Source: Crocinitomicaceae bacterium (GTDB lineage: Bacteria; Bacteroidota; Bacteroidia; Flavobacteriales_G; Salibacteraceae). Taken from it: a stretch of 44,801 nt of DNA. The notes below the pieces were generated by a model. That model was not told where the DNA came from, did no database searches, and saw only the letters and a list, made by a program, of their open reading frames with translations. Position numbers and translations under genes: made by a program. Location: positions 1 to 44,801 of the forward strand of contig PAVO01000034.1 in NCBI GenBank assembly GCA_002713215.1, read 5' to 3'. This document shows, piece after piece, positions 11,601 through 19,716 of this stretch. The first letter of the stretch is position 1. Each line of letters opens with the position of its first letter.

Positions 11601-14600
11601 GGGAATAGCAGTTGTAGGAGTGGCTGTAGCCAATTCAACTATTTCCACCATTCTATAAAAGGCATGATTGGACAACAACAACTGGCGCAAGCGGTCGCTA
11701 ACGTTTTCACCGTCGTTACTCGCAGTAACCAGCCCATCCAATTCTTCTACTGAAATCTGAAGCAAGTATGCACAGTAGTATTTAACCTTTTCCAGTTCAT
11801 TAGGTGTTCCTGGCACGGTAACCGATTGCCAGTTTTCTACAGCAACTTTTCGGGTTTTAAACAGATCGTAGACCCTATAGGTAGATGAAGCTGAGCTATC
11901 CGAAATGTTATTTATGTAGCGCAGGTTTATGTTATCCGGGTCAATGGCCAGGTTGCTTTGCCTGGAACCAATGGCATTTACCCATTTCATTCTCAACTCC
12001 GGCGTGGTTACCCAGGGTTTTATACCCACCTGAGCCACCTTCCATCGCATAACCAATCCATCGAGTAAGGTAACCGTAGACACATCGAACTGACTCTGTT
12101 CATCCAATGTCCACAATGGAAAAATACTTTGTTGTTTATAAGAGGAAGTTAGCTGTTTCACAATAAAGCTTTTCTCTTCTTCGGTAAACAGGGCAACACT
12201 TTTCTTTTCCACCCATTTGTTTCGAAGTGCGGTTAGGGCCTCAAAATCTTCCCTGCTCAAAAACAATTCCTGGGTGATAAACTCTTCTGCGGCTATTCGG
12301 TCCGAAGCCTTAATCCCATATAGCCGGTTAGTAATGTCTTCAAAAAAGGCACTTACCGTATTGGGTATAAACTGCTTCCAAATGGACTTAATAAATTCAT
12401 CGTACTCCAGGTCGAGAAACAAGCCTTCGAAAAAGGTCAAGTCGTAGTTGAATTCATCTATTCTGGAGAGCATAACACCGGTTGAATCTTCTCCGGCGTG
12501 CGATTGGAGAGGCTTTAGCAACAAAGGATATTCTCCATCAATTAATGGACTCTCCGATTGGTTTTCAATAATATTATCTACGGTTAAAATTTTAGGTGCA
12601 TAGGTTGAGATTTGGAATAACCGTGGATCGGGAAGCCTCTTTATGTCTGAAAATTCCGATGTAGCCTGTAAGTCAATTAATAGCTCCAACTCTTCTTTTT
12701 CCCATGCCAAATAACTGGTTGCATTTGGGTTGGGGGTCTGAATCAGTGCTTCTTTTATGCTGGACTCAACAATTAAACGAAAATCAACAAGTTCTTCCTC
12801 CGTGAGTGTTTCAGAATTTGCCGGATCGCTTAAGTAGGTCCTTAACTTTCCATACAGTTCTACGAACTTGAGGAAAGAGTCGTTTTGCATGTGTAATTTC
12901 GAAACCCAGGTAGTGCTGGACCCTCCACCAATTAATGTGTTGGCATCAACCAACAATTCAGCGTATAAGTCAGTTCCGGTCATGGATGAAAGATCCCAGG
13001 AGGTAAAATTGATATTTACAGTTGCGTTGTAATATACCGGAGTATATTGGAAGTTTGAAGCTGTAGAGATTACTGATAATCCTCCGGCCATAGAGTTATC
13101 TGAGGATCCAACTTTGTTGTCTAACAATGGACTTTCCATTAATATGGGAAATACCATTTCGTAGGACGTGTTTGCAACGCTTGCCGGGGCTTCAATAATT
13201 CCTTCCACAAAAATTTCATTGGTGCTTAGTCCAGCTACTATCATTTCTTGCAACAAGTCAGGGGTTCCATCTAACAAACGGACTTCATCACCGGCAAAAA
13301 GCTCGGTCATAAAACCGGTAGGTGGGCTGGTCAATACTAACCGTGATTGGTTTTGAGTGAAGTCAAGCACGTCCACTTCAACAGCTAAGACGTACTTTTC
13401 TGAGGTCAAAAGTGGGTTTCCAGGAACCGTGATTGTACTATTATTGGACGCAAACGTTATTGAACTCGGAGTAGCAACAGATGTATCGTAATCATTTTGC
13501 TTATAAACCCTTAAGGTGAGGCTAAAACTTACTGATATGTAATCGGTTAAGTCTCTGCCTGCAACAACAAAAGTAGCATTTGATGCAGCCACTACGTCAG
13601 GATCAATTATAATTTGAATTTTTTCAGGAGTACCTGTTTTTGGGTCATATTTAAGAATGTTGGCATCAGCTTCTGAAACCACTTCTTGTGCCCAAACCTT
13701 ATTTGTTGAGTTATTGGCATCGGCATGAGTAGCTACCTTGCACTCGGAAAACTCTCCTGAACCCAAATCCAGTAGCAAGCCATCTCCTTCTTCCAATAAA
13801 GTAGCCTCATCACTAAACTTTAGCCCTCCAGCATCAATAAACAACTCGGAACCATTATCGGCTGATGAAACTGCGGTATTGGCCTTATAATAATGTAAGT
13901 TGCCTCCACCTTTGTTGGCGGTTACTGATGACTTATTGCCTTCAGTAGCCGGCTCTTTTTCCACAACAATATTGGTTAAATCATAGGCCGTCGGGTTAAA
14001 AGATGTATCGTCCAATTGGTAGAGGCTGGAAGAGTCAACTTCGTAAGTTCCATCGTTGTTTTCACTGCCTTCGATCCAAAATTCCTTGCCTAAAGTTAGT
14101 TCGGAAGATCGATTTCCGAAACAGGTGATTTCGTCCCCAGTTCTAATCAGGGAGTCCTTCATGTCATAACTTGCCCCGGTGCTGTATACGGGTGTTTTTA
14201 CTTGGAAAGACAATATTGGATCAGTGTTCGCTGGAAAAGCACCCGTAATGCTTGCCCATGTTTGACCCGGTAGGAGGGTTATGGCAATTTTTGATGAGGT
14301 TGACACCGTACCCTTGAGTAAAATTGATTTCGATTTATCGGCTGCAATTAATCGTACAAAACCGGTATTGAGCAAGTTAGCCACAGCATCATCAATCTCT
14401 ATTACCTGAGAAGTATAAGCCTTTACCGTGCTACCCAATTCGAATATCATGTTTGCCGACCGATCAACAACTGTATCGGGAAGCGGAGTAGAAAGTTCTA
14501 GCCCCAATTTAGCCGTAGATGTCCAACTAAGCCCTCCGGAAATTTCAAAATTCCCAGCATTAGTTGCTGAATCTTGAATGGAAAGAATAGTACCCTTAAT

Positions 14601-16769
14601 CAATGATAGGGTGCTCGAATAAGCTATGCTCGTTTGAATTTTGTTGACGCCCTGAATAAACCCGGCCTTTGTATTCCAATCATCTTTTACATGAACTGAA
14701 GCTACTTCTCGCCATTTTTTTCGGTTTTCCCACAGTTTATAAATATCGGTTTGAGTCAGTGTCTTGTATGGAGCTGTAAGCGATGCCGCATTAATGCTAT
14801 AACGCACATCATCGGGGTTCACAAGATCAGGGTCTACGTAGTAACTGGAATCATCCAGGAAGTAGCCTGTCGGCGTATCCTGTTCGGTCCAATTGTCTTT
14901 GGTTTGGTCTTCTCTCCAGGTTAAATACTCGGCCTTGTCAGGGGCTACCAACGGGTTTTGACTGTCTTTAGCCAGTCCAAAAATGTCCTGAAGTTTGTTT
15001 TCTAAATTTGTCAGCCCGGTCAGGTACCCGGAAGTTGTGGGATCAATATCTTCAAAAACCTCAAAATCAAAATACAAGGTCTCTACGGTATTAACCGAAT
15101 CGTAAACGGGTACAATTCCAATTCTTTTCGATATTTCCTGTTGTTGGTCGGAGTTGCCCTGGGCTGAGAAAATTTCGTAGTAAGACGTGCCTATGTATTC
15201 GAGTAGGAATTTATAAGTAAGCTCTAAATACTGCTTCTTTTGAAGCCTGAAATTTCTGGTGTCACAATCCGAACGGGTAGCGTTATTGTCGTAACAATAC
15301 AAAACTTCCATCTGTACCCGGAAAGAACATATTTTTTTCTCCGAATTATCGCAGGAAACAGGCAACGTGCTCAACGGTTGACACAGATAACTGGTGTAAT
15401 CTGTAATGTCTGTCTCAACATATTCAGAAGCTACATCCTTAAGCACATTTTCTTCTGCGTAGGAAATTAATGACCCCAGGTAGCTCAACGGACTTACCGC
15501 CGACGTACAGTCTTTGCATTCGCATTCCAGCGGGTCACTGCTTCCAAATACGGTTTCTGCAATGCCATTTCCCTTGGGGTATACCTTATCGGTTGCCGCA
15601 TCGGTAAGCAAATTGGAGCTCAACTGCACCTGTCTTTCACTAAGCGCGTACATAGCCGCCAATTGAAAGTCTGATGGGGGCGAGCTAAGTCCTTCACCAT
15701 GGACGTACTTAACAAACGTACTCGGACTGAAGGTCTCTAACAGATCTTTAGGAGACTCAATTTGTTGATCGGTATAAAGATGATCATTGAAGTCAACCAC
15801 CTCCGTTTCGTTTCCACCTTCCGGAAAAAATACCAAGTTAAGTCTGGCCTGCGCAAGAACCCTCAATACATTACCTTTATTATCAGGATTTTCTGTCGAT
15901 AGCTCATCATAACCTACCATATTATCTGTACCGCCAATTTTTCGAAGCGCTCTTAACGACTCAAGTGAATTCTCGTTGGTGAGAAAGTTATTCAATTGGT
16001 CATTTACGGTAATTGATAACATCTCAAAAAGCCCTCCAGCTCCTAATAAATCTATATCCGGAATAACATTATCAACTTCTTTATCCAATTCGACAGCATC
16101 TACCAGAAGTGTCGTGGATACTTCTTGTCCGGATATGGTAATGGCACTAAACGTTTGCGAAATTGCCGGAATAGATATTTCCAATTTCGCTTGTCCGGTA
16201 ATCGCTTCCCAATTGTAAACTACCGCACCCCTAGAATTGGTTGTTAATTCTCCTAAATCCTCTAGCTCTACATCACCTGAGTCTAGAATTTTTCCATTGC
16301 AAACAATGTTGGAGACCACTTCATTATTGTCATCTCGCTGAAAACTAATGTCATAGATATAGGGGTCAGGCTCCGAGTTATTCAATAATATATCAATATC
16401 GAAACCGATATCCATGTCGTTGGAACTCGCCAAGAAATAAAATGTATTTGGGGCAACATAATTTCCGCTCCCGGTAATATCTATTTCTTCTTCATTGATA
16501 TAATATCTTGCCTCTATATAATTGTAGGTAACAGTTGGGTTTTCCTTATCAACATCAATAAAAACATCATCGGCAACTTGTAAAGAGCCAGCACCATCTT
16601 TGTCGATATAAATATTATCTATATACTTACTGTAATCATAGTCTCCCGGGCTCTCTGGACCGTCGGTATTATCAGGGTAAGCAACAAACCAAATTTCGCA
16701 ATAACCTGAAAAATCGTAGGTCTCTAAATTGTCTGCCGTGTTGGCAATTTGAACGTTAATCGTTTTCAT
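5700..16769 (-). CDS. Giant TcA-like toxin complex subunit (pore/translocator)
   Basis: With the ATG at 16769 this is 3689 residues; an upstream in-frame TTG at 16805 is less likely. TcA proteins are usually near 2500 residues and form a pentameric syringe that binds cells and injects the TcB-TcC cargo. Visible parts, in order: a beta-rich N-terminal extension (about 1-235); a VRP1-like helical region with a Cys-rich stretch near 415-420 followed by SAVSPLSYL; a beta-rich insertion (about 705-1255); more helical shell; a neuraminidase-like region near 1910-1935 (WKWLGTYGSFRSAMFVYLFP); then from about 2970 (GMKRELDPYAAP) long amphipathic pore helices, and after about 3330 the TcB-binding C-terminus (FDRDFPGQYMRIIRKV). 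No signal peptide is seen. It heads the Tc operon and lies downstream of a two-component unit on the same strand. Confidence 0.93.
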   Translation of the reverse strand: MKTINVQIANTADNLETYDFSGYCEIWFVAYPDNTDGPESPGDYDYSKYIDNIYIDKDGAGSLQVADDVFIDVDKENPTVTYNYIEARYYINEEEIDITGSGNYVAPNTFYFLASSNDMDIGFDIDILLNNSEPDPYIYDISFQRDDNNEVVSNIVCNGKILDSGDVELEDLGELTTNSRGAVVYNWEAITGQAKLEISIPAISQTFSAITISGQEVSTTLLVDAVELDKEVDNVIPDIDLLGAGGLFEMLSITVNDQLNNFLTNENSLESLRALRKIGGTDNMVGYDELSTENPDNKGNVLRVLAQARLNLVFFPEGGNETEVVDFNDHLYTDQQIESPKDLLETFSPSTFVKYVHGEGLSSPPSDFQLAAMYALSERQVQLSSNLLTDAATDKVYPKGNGIAETVFGSSDPLECECKDCTSAVSPLSYLGSLISYAEENVLKDVASEYVETDITDYTSYLCQPLSTLPVSCDNSEKKICSFRVQMEVLYCYDNNATRSDCDTRNFRLQKKQYLELTYKFLLEYIGTSYYEIFSAQGNSDQQQEISKRIGIVPVYDSVNTVETLYFDFEVFEDIDPTTSGYLTGLTNLENKLQDIFGLAKDSQNPLVAPDKAEYLTWREDQTKDNWTEQDTPTGYFLDDSSYYVDPDLVNPDDVRYSINAASLTAPYKTLTQTDIYKLWENRKKWREVASVHVKDDWNTKAGFIQGVNKIQTSIAYSSTLSLIKGTILSIQDSATNAGNFEISGGLSWTSTAKLGLELSTPLPDTVVDRSANMIFELGSTVKAYTSQVIEIDDAVANLLNTGFVRLIAADKSKSILLKGTVSTSSKIAITLLPGQTWASITGAFPANTDPILSFQVKTPVYSTGASYDMKDSLIRTGDEITCFGNRSSELTLGKEFWIEGSENNDGTYEVDSSSLYQLDDTSFNPTAYDLTNIVVEKEPATEGNKSSVTANKGGGNLHYYKANTAVSSADNGSELFIDAGGLKFSDEATLLEEGDGLLLDLGSGEFSECKVATHADANNSTNKVWAQEVVSEADANILKYDPKTGTPEKIQIIIDPDVVAASNATFVVAGRDLTDYISVSFSLTLRVYKQNDYDTSVATPSSITFASNNSTITVPGNPLLTSEKYVLAVEVDVLDFTQNQSRLVLTSPPTGFMTELFAGDEVRLLDGTPDLLQEMIVAGLSTNEIFVEGIIEAPASVANTSYEMVFPILMESPLLDNKVGSSDNSMAGGLSVISTASNFQYTPVYYNATVNINFTSWDLSSMTGTDLYAELLVDANTLIGGGSSTTWVSKLHMQNDSFLKFVELYGKLRTYLSDPANSETLTEEELVDFRLIVESSIKEALIQTPNPNATSYLAWEKEELELLIDLQATSEFSDIKRLPDPRLFQISTYAPKILTVDNIIENQSESPLIDGEYPLLLKPLQSHAGEDSTGVMLSRIDEFNYDLTFFEGLFLDLEYDEFIKSIWKQFIPNTVSAFFEDITNRLYGIKASDRIAAEEFITQELFLSREDFEALTALRNKWVEKKSVALFTEEEKSFIVKQLTSSYKQQSIFPLWTLDEQSQFDVSTVTLLDGLVMRWKVAQVGIKPWVTTPELRMKWVNAIGSRQSNLAIDPDNINLRYINNISDSSASSTYRVYDLFKTRKVAVENWQSVTVPGTPNELEKVKYYCAYLLQISVEELDGLVTASNDGENVSDRLRQLLLSNHAFYRMVEIVELATATPTTAIPDEVEKELFSLLVQVKKERTYCEWKDIEVYDTGSNAPITIGPEFFKEPNLALTFDDNNYANSNFKWRFNQKTHQKWQRRFKGRKLSWEAIEENQEVMLMEADNHHMMLLRDAYIDYIGTNDTLEENAQEMSDRLLLDFEQQCCAKTTRVSTAITAMQNFFYVLNNETGNPANATYDLQAPYFDKEWKWLGTYGSFRSAMFVYLFPENLLHPSLRREQSSKFKEINNRMNQGGRFTPETACGLASEYADYLKDITNLYPACSANSLVLQQKGKCDDKQQAGMQKTAFSFALGGNSKLVYCSQIEYSKKDSTNINWVGLNAFKSGKVVRVVGASNFKNTKNERHLYLFAIVREEVESELAFIRYNLDTNYWDEEYTILEMPGDQKWYWNSLQVLQRHGEKRNPMILFSMEGENGSVGGVYGNQLNDDGDDWKFEDPVALTTASAGKDLWLEGAIEIGEVSSASYQTSMALIYGNINAGNIVIQPFIYAPESTHFGHFMSMRPGKFYGLRYNSTEGYELAPMVLDVDSNANIYTDWCPSTYKGSYSDNSSSFEFTVMFRPSSSTVNQQIKVSLANETEAVNNINFTALQDLFFLYFNMDLNHPMMHSIVSKRDISIASFFGLAEQGYIKRARIVEIKQLVFSISSFLKPKYIKKRVVEIDPSEHKNHAEYEKAMNFDFFNGLRKYWLPTENETPQFSTWYFIAGYFKSFFSLGNQTTGLVSSPSSGISGRPGLHQVFAFPCWPSGIIIKQVAWLISGEKKLSVSSYDTSYVKQVYPNAFLEATADQFSIVDRINGPNIEFYENNELGKYSELKQWGLRSYYNGNIPITSNKNSADFQHQRVQVQSMMDSNKNSPSLSNYMAEAYYFLPMLLALKLHENGYFEEALAWYRSVYDYQWKTPAERKIYYGLVLEEFTKKNYSLAADWLLDPMDPHNIAMTRTEAYTSYTITSIVKCLLDWADQQFTIDTVETISLATKYYEEAEVLMSNSLFTPNTDPCACGDGETDLWREVRCMDNLEYLIHYRKEITELGYLLNQVTSCTARDTLISDAKTDYLKDKTTTQEIIEGLAEFQEEIDTVIDGQTPPAIPTYAGLLSSAKEDTATYFDHLYAVDNYDYLAETTSKKVYDDCVAVFEQVTGYEKDSLVDNSTALDFLEYPYDDPSDPAYTWTQGEEFLPDLRKEGAEKADGFALTNLAYINYPLSSTRTGYDYQANFAPRTVSFQFCVPLNPVYEAHTLRAQANLFKIRNCMNIAGMKRELDPYAAPTDSKTGLPSIGSGGRLVVAGQLAQRPTQYRYRVLIARAKELTQVAQQLESVYLASLEKKDAETYTLLKAKQDLKLSKEGVKLSDYKLRVSESEVDLAEIQRSRYELQVSELDAMINSALTQSEQALINAYVTLAGANTDLIRTQLNQTRALASAGIATGTSNAVIAATSQDYAGAAQYSANATAAAVSLGFANVISNHQLRIVGIQQEVSRYSLMASVENRKRDWRFQMVLAQKDIEIASQQITVAQNRVKVSSQEKKMAELTQQFAEDTLDFLKNKFTNAELYSWMSKVLANAYSNVLAQATATAKMAEQQISFERQNVPPVALSDDYWEAPSMSVSLENLGGPDRRGLTGSYRLMQDLIQLDQWAFASDERKLEVTKSFSLAQKYPMEFEIFKQTGELVFDTTLEQFDRDFPGQYMRIIRKVTVNVVALTPPVEGVKATLTHAGNSKVVVKGDIYQEATLRRQPEMIAFSNPQNATGMLELQPLNPEMFNPFEGNGVVGMWQLEMDKESNMLDYSTIADVIIKIDYTALHNFDYETEVRRNMDPAYHGERLYSFRNEFADQFYELANASESSTPFKVNINTSAYDFPMNLNDISISGLRVMFTGRAEVLRSQTVKPFKMQYVDQLGTDSNEVDVSLNKELFAGTIGGGGAGMLKIVEGGPTVNGTWTFDFNPLKAQLKGNRLQEMFNNGDIDDILFVVDFTGSINK

Positions 16770-17232
16770 GTCGTTTATTGATATAAGAATTGAAAAAGGC
16801 GACAAGAATTGGGAGACTAAATGTCGGTCAAACCCTGTCGGTTAATTATGCTTGGCTAAAGCTAAGGGGAGTTTTTGAGTCTTACAATAAGGTAAACCCT
16901 ATAAATAAAAAACTAAGGTTTTCCCCGTATTTTTTAAGCCACTGCTTAATAAATTCATAAACGCAAATTGGTTCCTGAATCGTATCTATCACAAGGGTTT
17001 TTTATCATTAATTAACCCTTGAAATGGAAATTCAAATTAGTTAAAAGTAACTAGGGAAAAACCGGGTTTTTTGCGTTGCCTAATGTTAAAATGGGTGTTA
17101 AAATTCTTTAATGCAAAACAAGCGATGGATTATCTTTTGGGATGTGGATGATAAAATGAAATAGAAAAGAAAAGTTTGGAAATTTTAGGCGCCAAGTAAA
17201 GGTTGGTTAAGTACCTAAAAATGAACCCTTAA
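16770..17232. promoter_or_regulatory. 463-base leader between the response regulator and TcA, probable control region of the Tc operon
   Basis: No convincing gene is seen here. The stretch is AT-rich and holds several dyads: CTTGGCTAAAGCTAAG at 16851-16866 (a 16-base near-perfect palindrome with one G-T pair), AAGGGTT/AACCCTT at 16993-16999 and 17014-17020, and AAAAACCGGGTTTTT near 17057-17071. AAACTAAGG at 16910-16918 recurs upstream of the sensor operon (19729-19737 and, inverted, 19763-19771). I found no exact TAnnTTTG -7 box on the minus strand; the closest is TAATTTG at 17040-17034. No clear terminator for the regulator gene is visible, so read-through into the Tc operon is possible. Confidence 0.45.
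16851..16866. repeat. 16-base near-palindrome upstream of TcA
   Basis: The sequence CTTGGCTAAAGCTAAG pairs with itself over 7 positions each side, with one G-T mismatch and AA at the centre. It lies 82-97 bases upstream of the chosen TcA start. Its shape fits a dimeric regulator site better than a hairpin, because the central loop would be very short. No binding protein can be assigned. Confidence 0.35.
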
Positions 17233-17892
17233 CTAATCGAGGCCTACAATGTTGTTTTTAATGGCGTACTTGACTATTCCAGTGGAGGATTTTACCCCGG
17301 CCTTTCGAAATATGTTTCGTTTAATAGCCTCAATGGTTCCCTTGCTTCGACATACAATATCCGCTATCTGAGAATTGGTCATTTCTTTATATACCAACTC
17401 AATAACGCTTATTTCGAGGTCGGTAAATTCGGCGTTGGTGGAATGTTTGTCATAACGTTTTCTTTTGTTGAGGTTTCTGGCCAGGGTAGTTGAAATGCGC
17501 TCGTTGTAATAATATCCGGTTTTGTGAACTCCCCTTATGGCACGTTCGAGTTCTTCGTGCGATGTGTTTTTATCGAGGTAGGAAGAAGCTCCGCTCTTAA
17601 GCATATTAATAATTACTTCTTCACTGGTGTGCATGGTTAAAATAATGAGCCTAATCTCGGGGTAGTTGGCTTTTAAGAATTTGGTTACCTCAAAGCCATT
17701 CATGCCTGGCATTTCCAGATCAAGAATTAGAATGTGTGGCTTAATTTTTCTCTTTTCGAGCTCCCTCAATAGCAAAACTCCGTCGGACACCTCAAAAATG
17801 ATTTTAATGTCATTGGAATCTTTAAGCAATTCTCTAATTCCTTCTCTTATTAGGTTGTGGTCGTCAACTACTCCTATGTTAATTGTTTTCAT
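17233..17892 (-). CDS. NarL/FixJ-type response regulator
   Basis: The protein has 219 residues: a receiver domain (about 3-120) and a LuxR/GerE-type HTH (about 150-212). Receiver landmarks are the acidic pair D10-D11, the probable phospho-acceptor D58 (ILDLEMPGMNG), T86 and K108. The HTH reads LEISVIELVYKEMTNSQIAD, then a recognition helix with GTIEAIKRNIFRKAG. It begins with an ATG at 17892 and overlaps the kinase gene by 14 bases, so the two are a cognate pair. It is the last gene of a four-gene unit and lies 463 bases upstream of TcA on the same strand, so the Tc operon is a reasonable but unproven target. Confidence 0.93.
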   Translation of the reverse strand: MKTINIGVVDDHNLIREGIRELLKDSNDIKIIFEVSDGVLLLRELEKRKIKPHILILDLEMPGMNGFEVTKFLKANYPEIRLIILTMHTSEEVIINMLKSGASSYLDKNTSHEELERAIRGVHKTGYYYNERISTTLARNLNKRKRYDKHSTNAEFTDLEISVIELVYKEMTNSQIADIVCRSKGTIEAIKRNIFRKAGVKSSTGIVKYAIKNNIVGLD

Positions 17893-18676
17893 AGAACTGA
17901 TTTTTTGGAAAGGTAAATGTTATTTCAAACCCGCCCCGATTAATGTTAAGCAAATCAAATTGTCCTCCTAAGTACCCCACGTAAGATTCAATATTGATGA
18001 GTCCATTTCCTGGCTTATGGTCTTCTTCTATTCCTTTGCCGTTGTCGTAGTAGGTCATAAAAATATTGTCATCCTCTTCAGGTAGCATCATTATCTCAAC
18101 GCTATCGGCACCGGAATGTTTTACCGCATTATGAAGTAATTCCTGGCAAATTCGATAAATGGCTTTGCCCGATTCTGTTGTTATAGGATCCAGGTCCATA
18201 ATATCAATATTGAGCTTCATGTCGTGTGCTTCGTTAAACGAAGTTTCCAAATCGCGGAGGCCATTAAACAAGCCTAGTTTAAGTGCCGACGGCAAAAGCT
18301 GATGCGACATATCCCTCAATTCGTTTCTAACTTCGTTTACAATCACAAGCTGCTTTTCGAATTTAGGGTTTTTCGCTGAAAAAACATCACTCCCTATTTT
18401 TCTTAATTGAGATTCGACATGCGAAAGCCTCATATTGATGTCGTCGTGAATAAAACGCGAAATGTCTTCTTTCTCTTCTTCCCTTGACTCTACGGATACT
18501 TTTATTCTAAGCTCGTTCTGTTTTCGAACGTGTTCTTCCTCGGCTTTTACCTTTTCTAATTCTTTTTCAAGAATTTTTTTACGACTGTAAATGGTAAAGA
18601 AAAGCACTGCACCAGACATTATCAGCATGATTAATATGCCAATTGAGATCAATAATGTTAACGATTGCTCTTCCAA
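17879..18676 (-). CDS. HisKA_3-type (NarX-like) sensor histidine kinase with one membrane helix
   Basis: The 265-residue kinase has one N-terminal membrane helix (about 7-30), then a charged coiled-coil stretch, an H-box with H77 (DISRFIHDDINMRLS), and an HATPase domain with N183 (ELLHNAVKHSG), DNGKG at 211-215 and GNGL at 223-226. There is no sensor domain of its own, so sensing probably depends on the preceding membrane protein. The start appears to be TTG at 18676, overlapping the upstream gene by 19 bases; no in-frame ATG lies before the membrane helix, so the exact start is uncertain. It partners the downstream NarL-type regulator, with which it overlaps. Confidence 0.9.
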   Translation of the reverse strand: MEEQSLTLLISIGILIMLIMSGAVLFFTIYSRKKILEKELEKVKAEEEHVRKQNELRIKVSVESREEEKEDISRFIHDDINMRLSHVESQLRKIGSDVFSAKNPKFEKQLVIVNEVRNELRDMSHQLLPSALKLGLFNGLRDLETSFNEAHDMKLNIDIMDLDPITTESGKAIYRICQELLHNAVKHSGADSVEIMMLPEEDDNIFMTYYDNGKGIEEDHKPGNGLINIESYVGYLGGQFDLLNINRGGFEITFTFPKNQFYENN

Positions 18677-19281
18677 ATCCTGATTACCCCCAATGATATT
18701 GTCAAATAGAACAAGATATTAAAAATCTCAACAAAAACCCACAACCTATGCAATGCTTGGGGATAATTAACTTGTAAATAGCTAGAAAAAAGAAACAGAA
18801 TTATTCTGCTGGATACATAAATTAGAAGGCCAGATGCAAACCAAAACGTGCCATCCTTTTCTATTTTATAGTTTACCGATAAGTTTGAATTTACCATATA
18901 CAGTAGCTGATTATAAGAATAGTAAAGTAAAACAGCTGAGACATAAATAATCGTATAGATTGGAAATGTATTTATACCAATAAACAAAGCCTCAAACACC
19001 GAAATAACAATTGACAATAAAAAAAGGTAAATCGCAACAGTGCTTATTCTTGGCTTGTTTTGAATGAAAGCACTAACAAGAAGAAGTTCAATTGGAAAAT
19101 AGAAGAAAAGAAGAAATAGGTTGTTAACTTCTGCAAGCATCAATACATGCTGAACAATCGTATTCAGAAGTCCAACAATTAAGAATGCAAGTAAATACCT
19201 ATTCGCCTCCCACACTCTTAACCAAACCATCAATAGTAATGGAAGGCATAAAATGTAAGAGGAAAAATAGGCCAGTGTCAC
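18658..19281 (-). CDS. Polytopic membrane protein of the sensor operon
   Basis: This 207-residue protein is almost entirely hydrophobic, with six or seven likely membrane helices (roughly 4-20, 28-50, 55-72, 83-101, 105-127, 147-167, 180-200). It starts with GTG, and that GTG shares one base with the TAG stop of the preceding 104-residue gene (TAGTG), a clear sign of coupled translation. It overlaps the kinase gene by 19 bases. No enzyme motif is seen. Because the kinase lacks a sensing domain, this protein is a plausible membrane sensor or kinase partner; that is inference from gene order. Confidence 0.8.
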   Translation of the reverse strand: MTLAYFSSYILCLPLLLMVWLRVWEANRYLLAFLIVGLLNTIVQHVLMLAEVNNLFLLFFYFPIELLLVSAFIQNKPRISTVAIYLFLLSIVISVFEALFIGINTFPIYTIIYVSAVLLYYSYNQLLYMVNSNLSVNYKIEKDGTFWFASGLLIYVSSRIILFLFSSYLQVNYPQALHRLWVFVEIFNILFYLTISLGVIRIWKSNR

Positions 19282-19595
19282 TAATTGTTATTCAAATTAT
19301 TTGCAGCTCCAGACTTTGGTGGGCTAGCTAAACCATAATCCAGTATTGTTCCATTTATCTGGTCATCTTCGTTGGCATTTGCACCCACAATAACCATTGC
19401 AGGCTCATCACTAGTATTCTGTCCATAGTAGATTCTTATTCCCTCACAATCTATTTGGTCCAGGATGTCCTGAATGTGGTTTTTTCCAAAGAAAAAGGCC
19501 TTGACATGACCAGAGTTATCTGTTTGAAAGGCCTCGGTTAAATCGTGCGCCGTTGCATAGCTAATTACTGTTCCTTCGTTTCCATCAAATGACAT
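19281..19595 (-). CDS. Small soluble protein with an IRIYYG motif, first gene of the sensor operon
   Basis: The 104-residue protein has no signal peptide or membrane segment. Its centre reads FFFGKNHIQDILDQIDCEGI followed by RIYYGQNTSDEPAMVIVGAN. As I recall, short uncharacterised Bacteroidota proteins with an IRIYYG core exist and tend to sit beside small membrane proteins; I cannot verify this here. It starts with an ATG at 19595, and its TAG stop overlaps the GTG of the membrane protein by one base. Being first in an operon with membrane protein, kinase and regulator, it could be a cytoplasmic ligand-binding or switch component. The C-terminus is asparagine-rich. Function unknown. Confidence 0.78.
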   Translation of the reverse strand: MSFDGNEGTVISYATAHDLTEAFQTDNSGHVKAFFFGKNHIQDILDQIDCEGIRIYYGQNTSDEPAMVIVGANANEDDQINGTILDYGLASPPKSGAANNLNNN

Positions 19596-19716
19596 AATAT
19601 TTAAATTTTAAGTTAAACTCAATACTAGCATTTATGCTCATGGAGCCATTTTTCGATCACCTTCACAAAGTAAATTATAAATTCTAATTCTATGATTTTC
19701 AACCAAAACTGGGGTT

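Noticed and set aside
11382..11753. 123-codon plus-strand reading frame inside TcA
   Set aside because: Antisense to TcA in a region whose TcA translation has clear family features; phenylalanine-rich composition is typical of a shadow.
16770..16805. TcA start at TTG 16805
   Set aside because: It would add 12 residues before an ATG that has an AT-rich leader typical of Bacteroidota; the ATG at 16769 is preferred.
16993..17020. Terminator for the response regulator (AAGGGTT/AACCCTT)
   Set aside because: A 7-base stem with a 14-base loop and no T tract on the minus strand; kept only as part of the leader description.
17014..17040. Promoter of the Tc operon at the TAATTTG near 17034-17040
   Set aside because: The spacing inside the -7 box is one base short and no TTG lies at the right distance; not called as a promoter.
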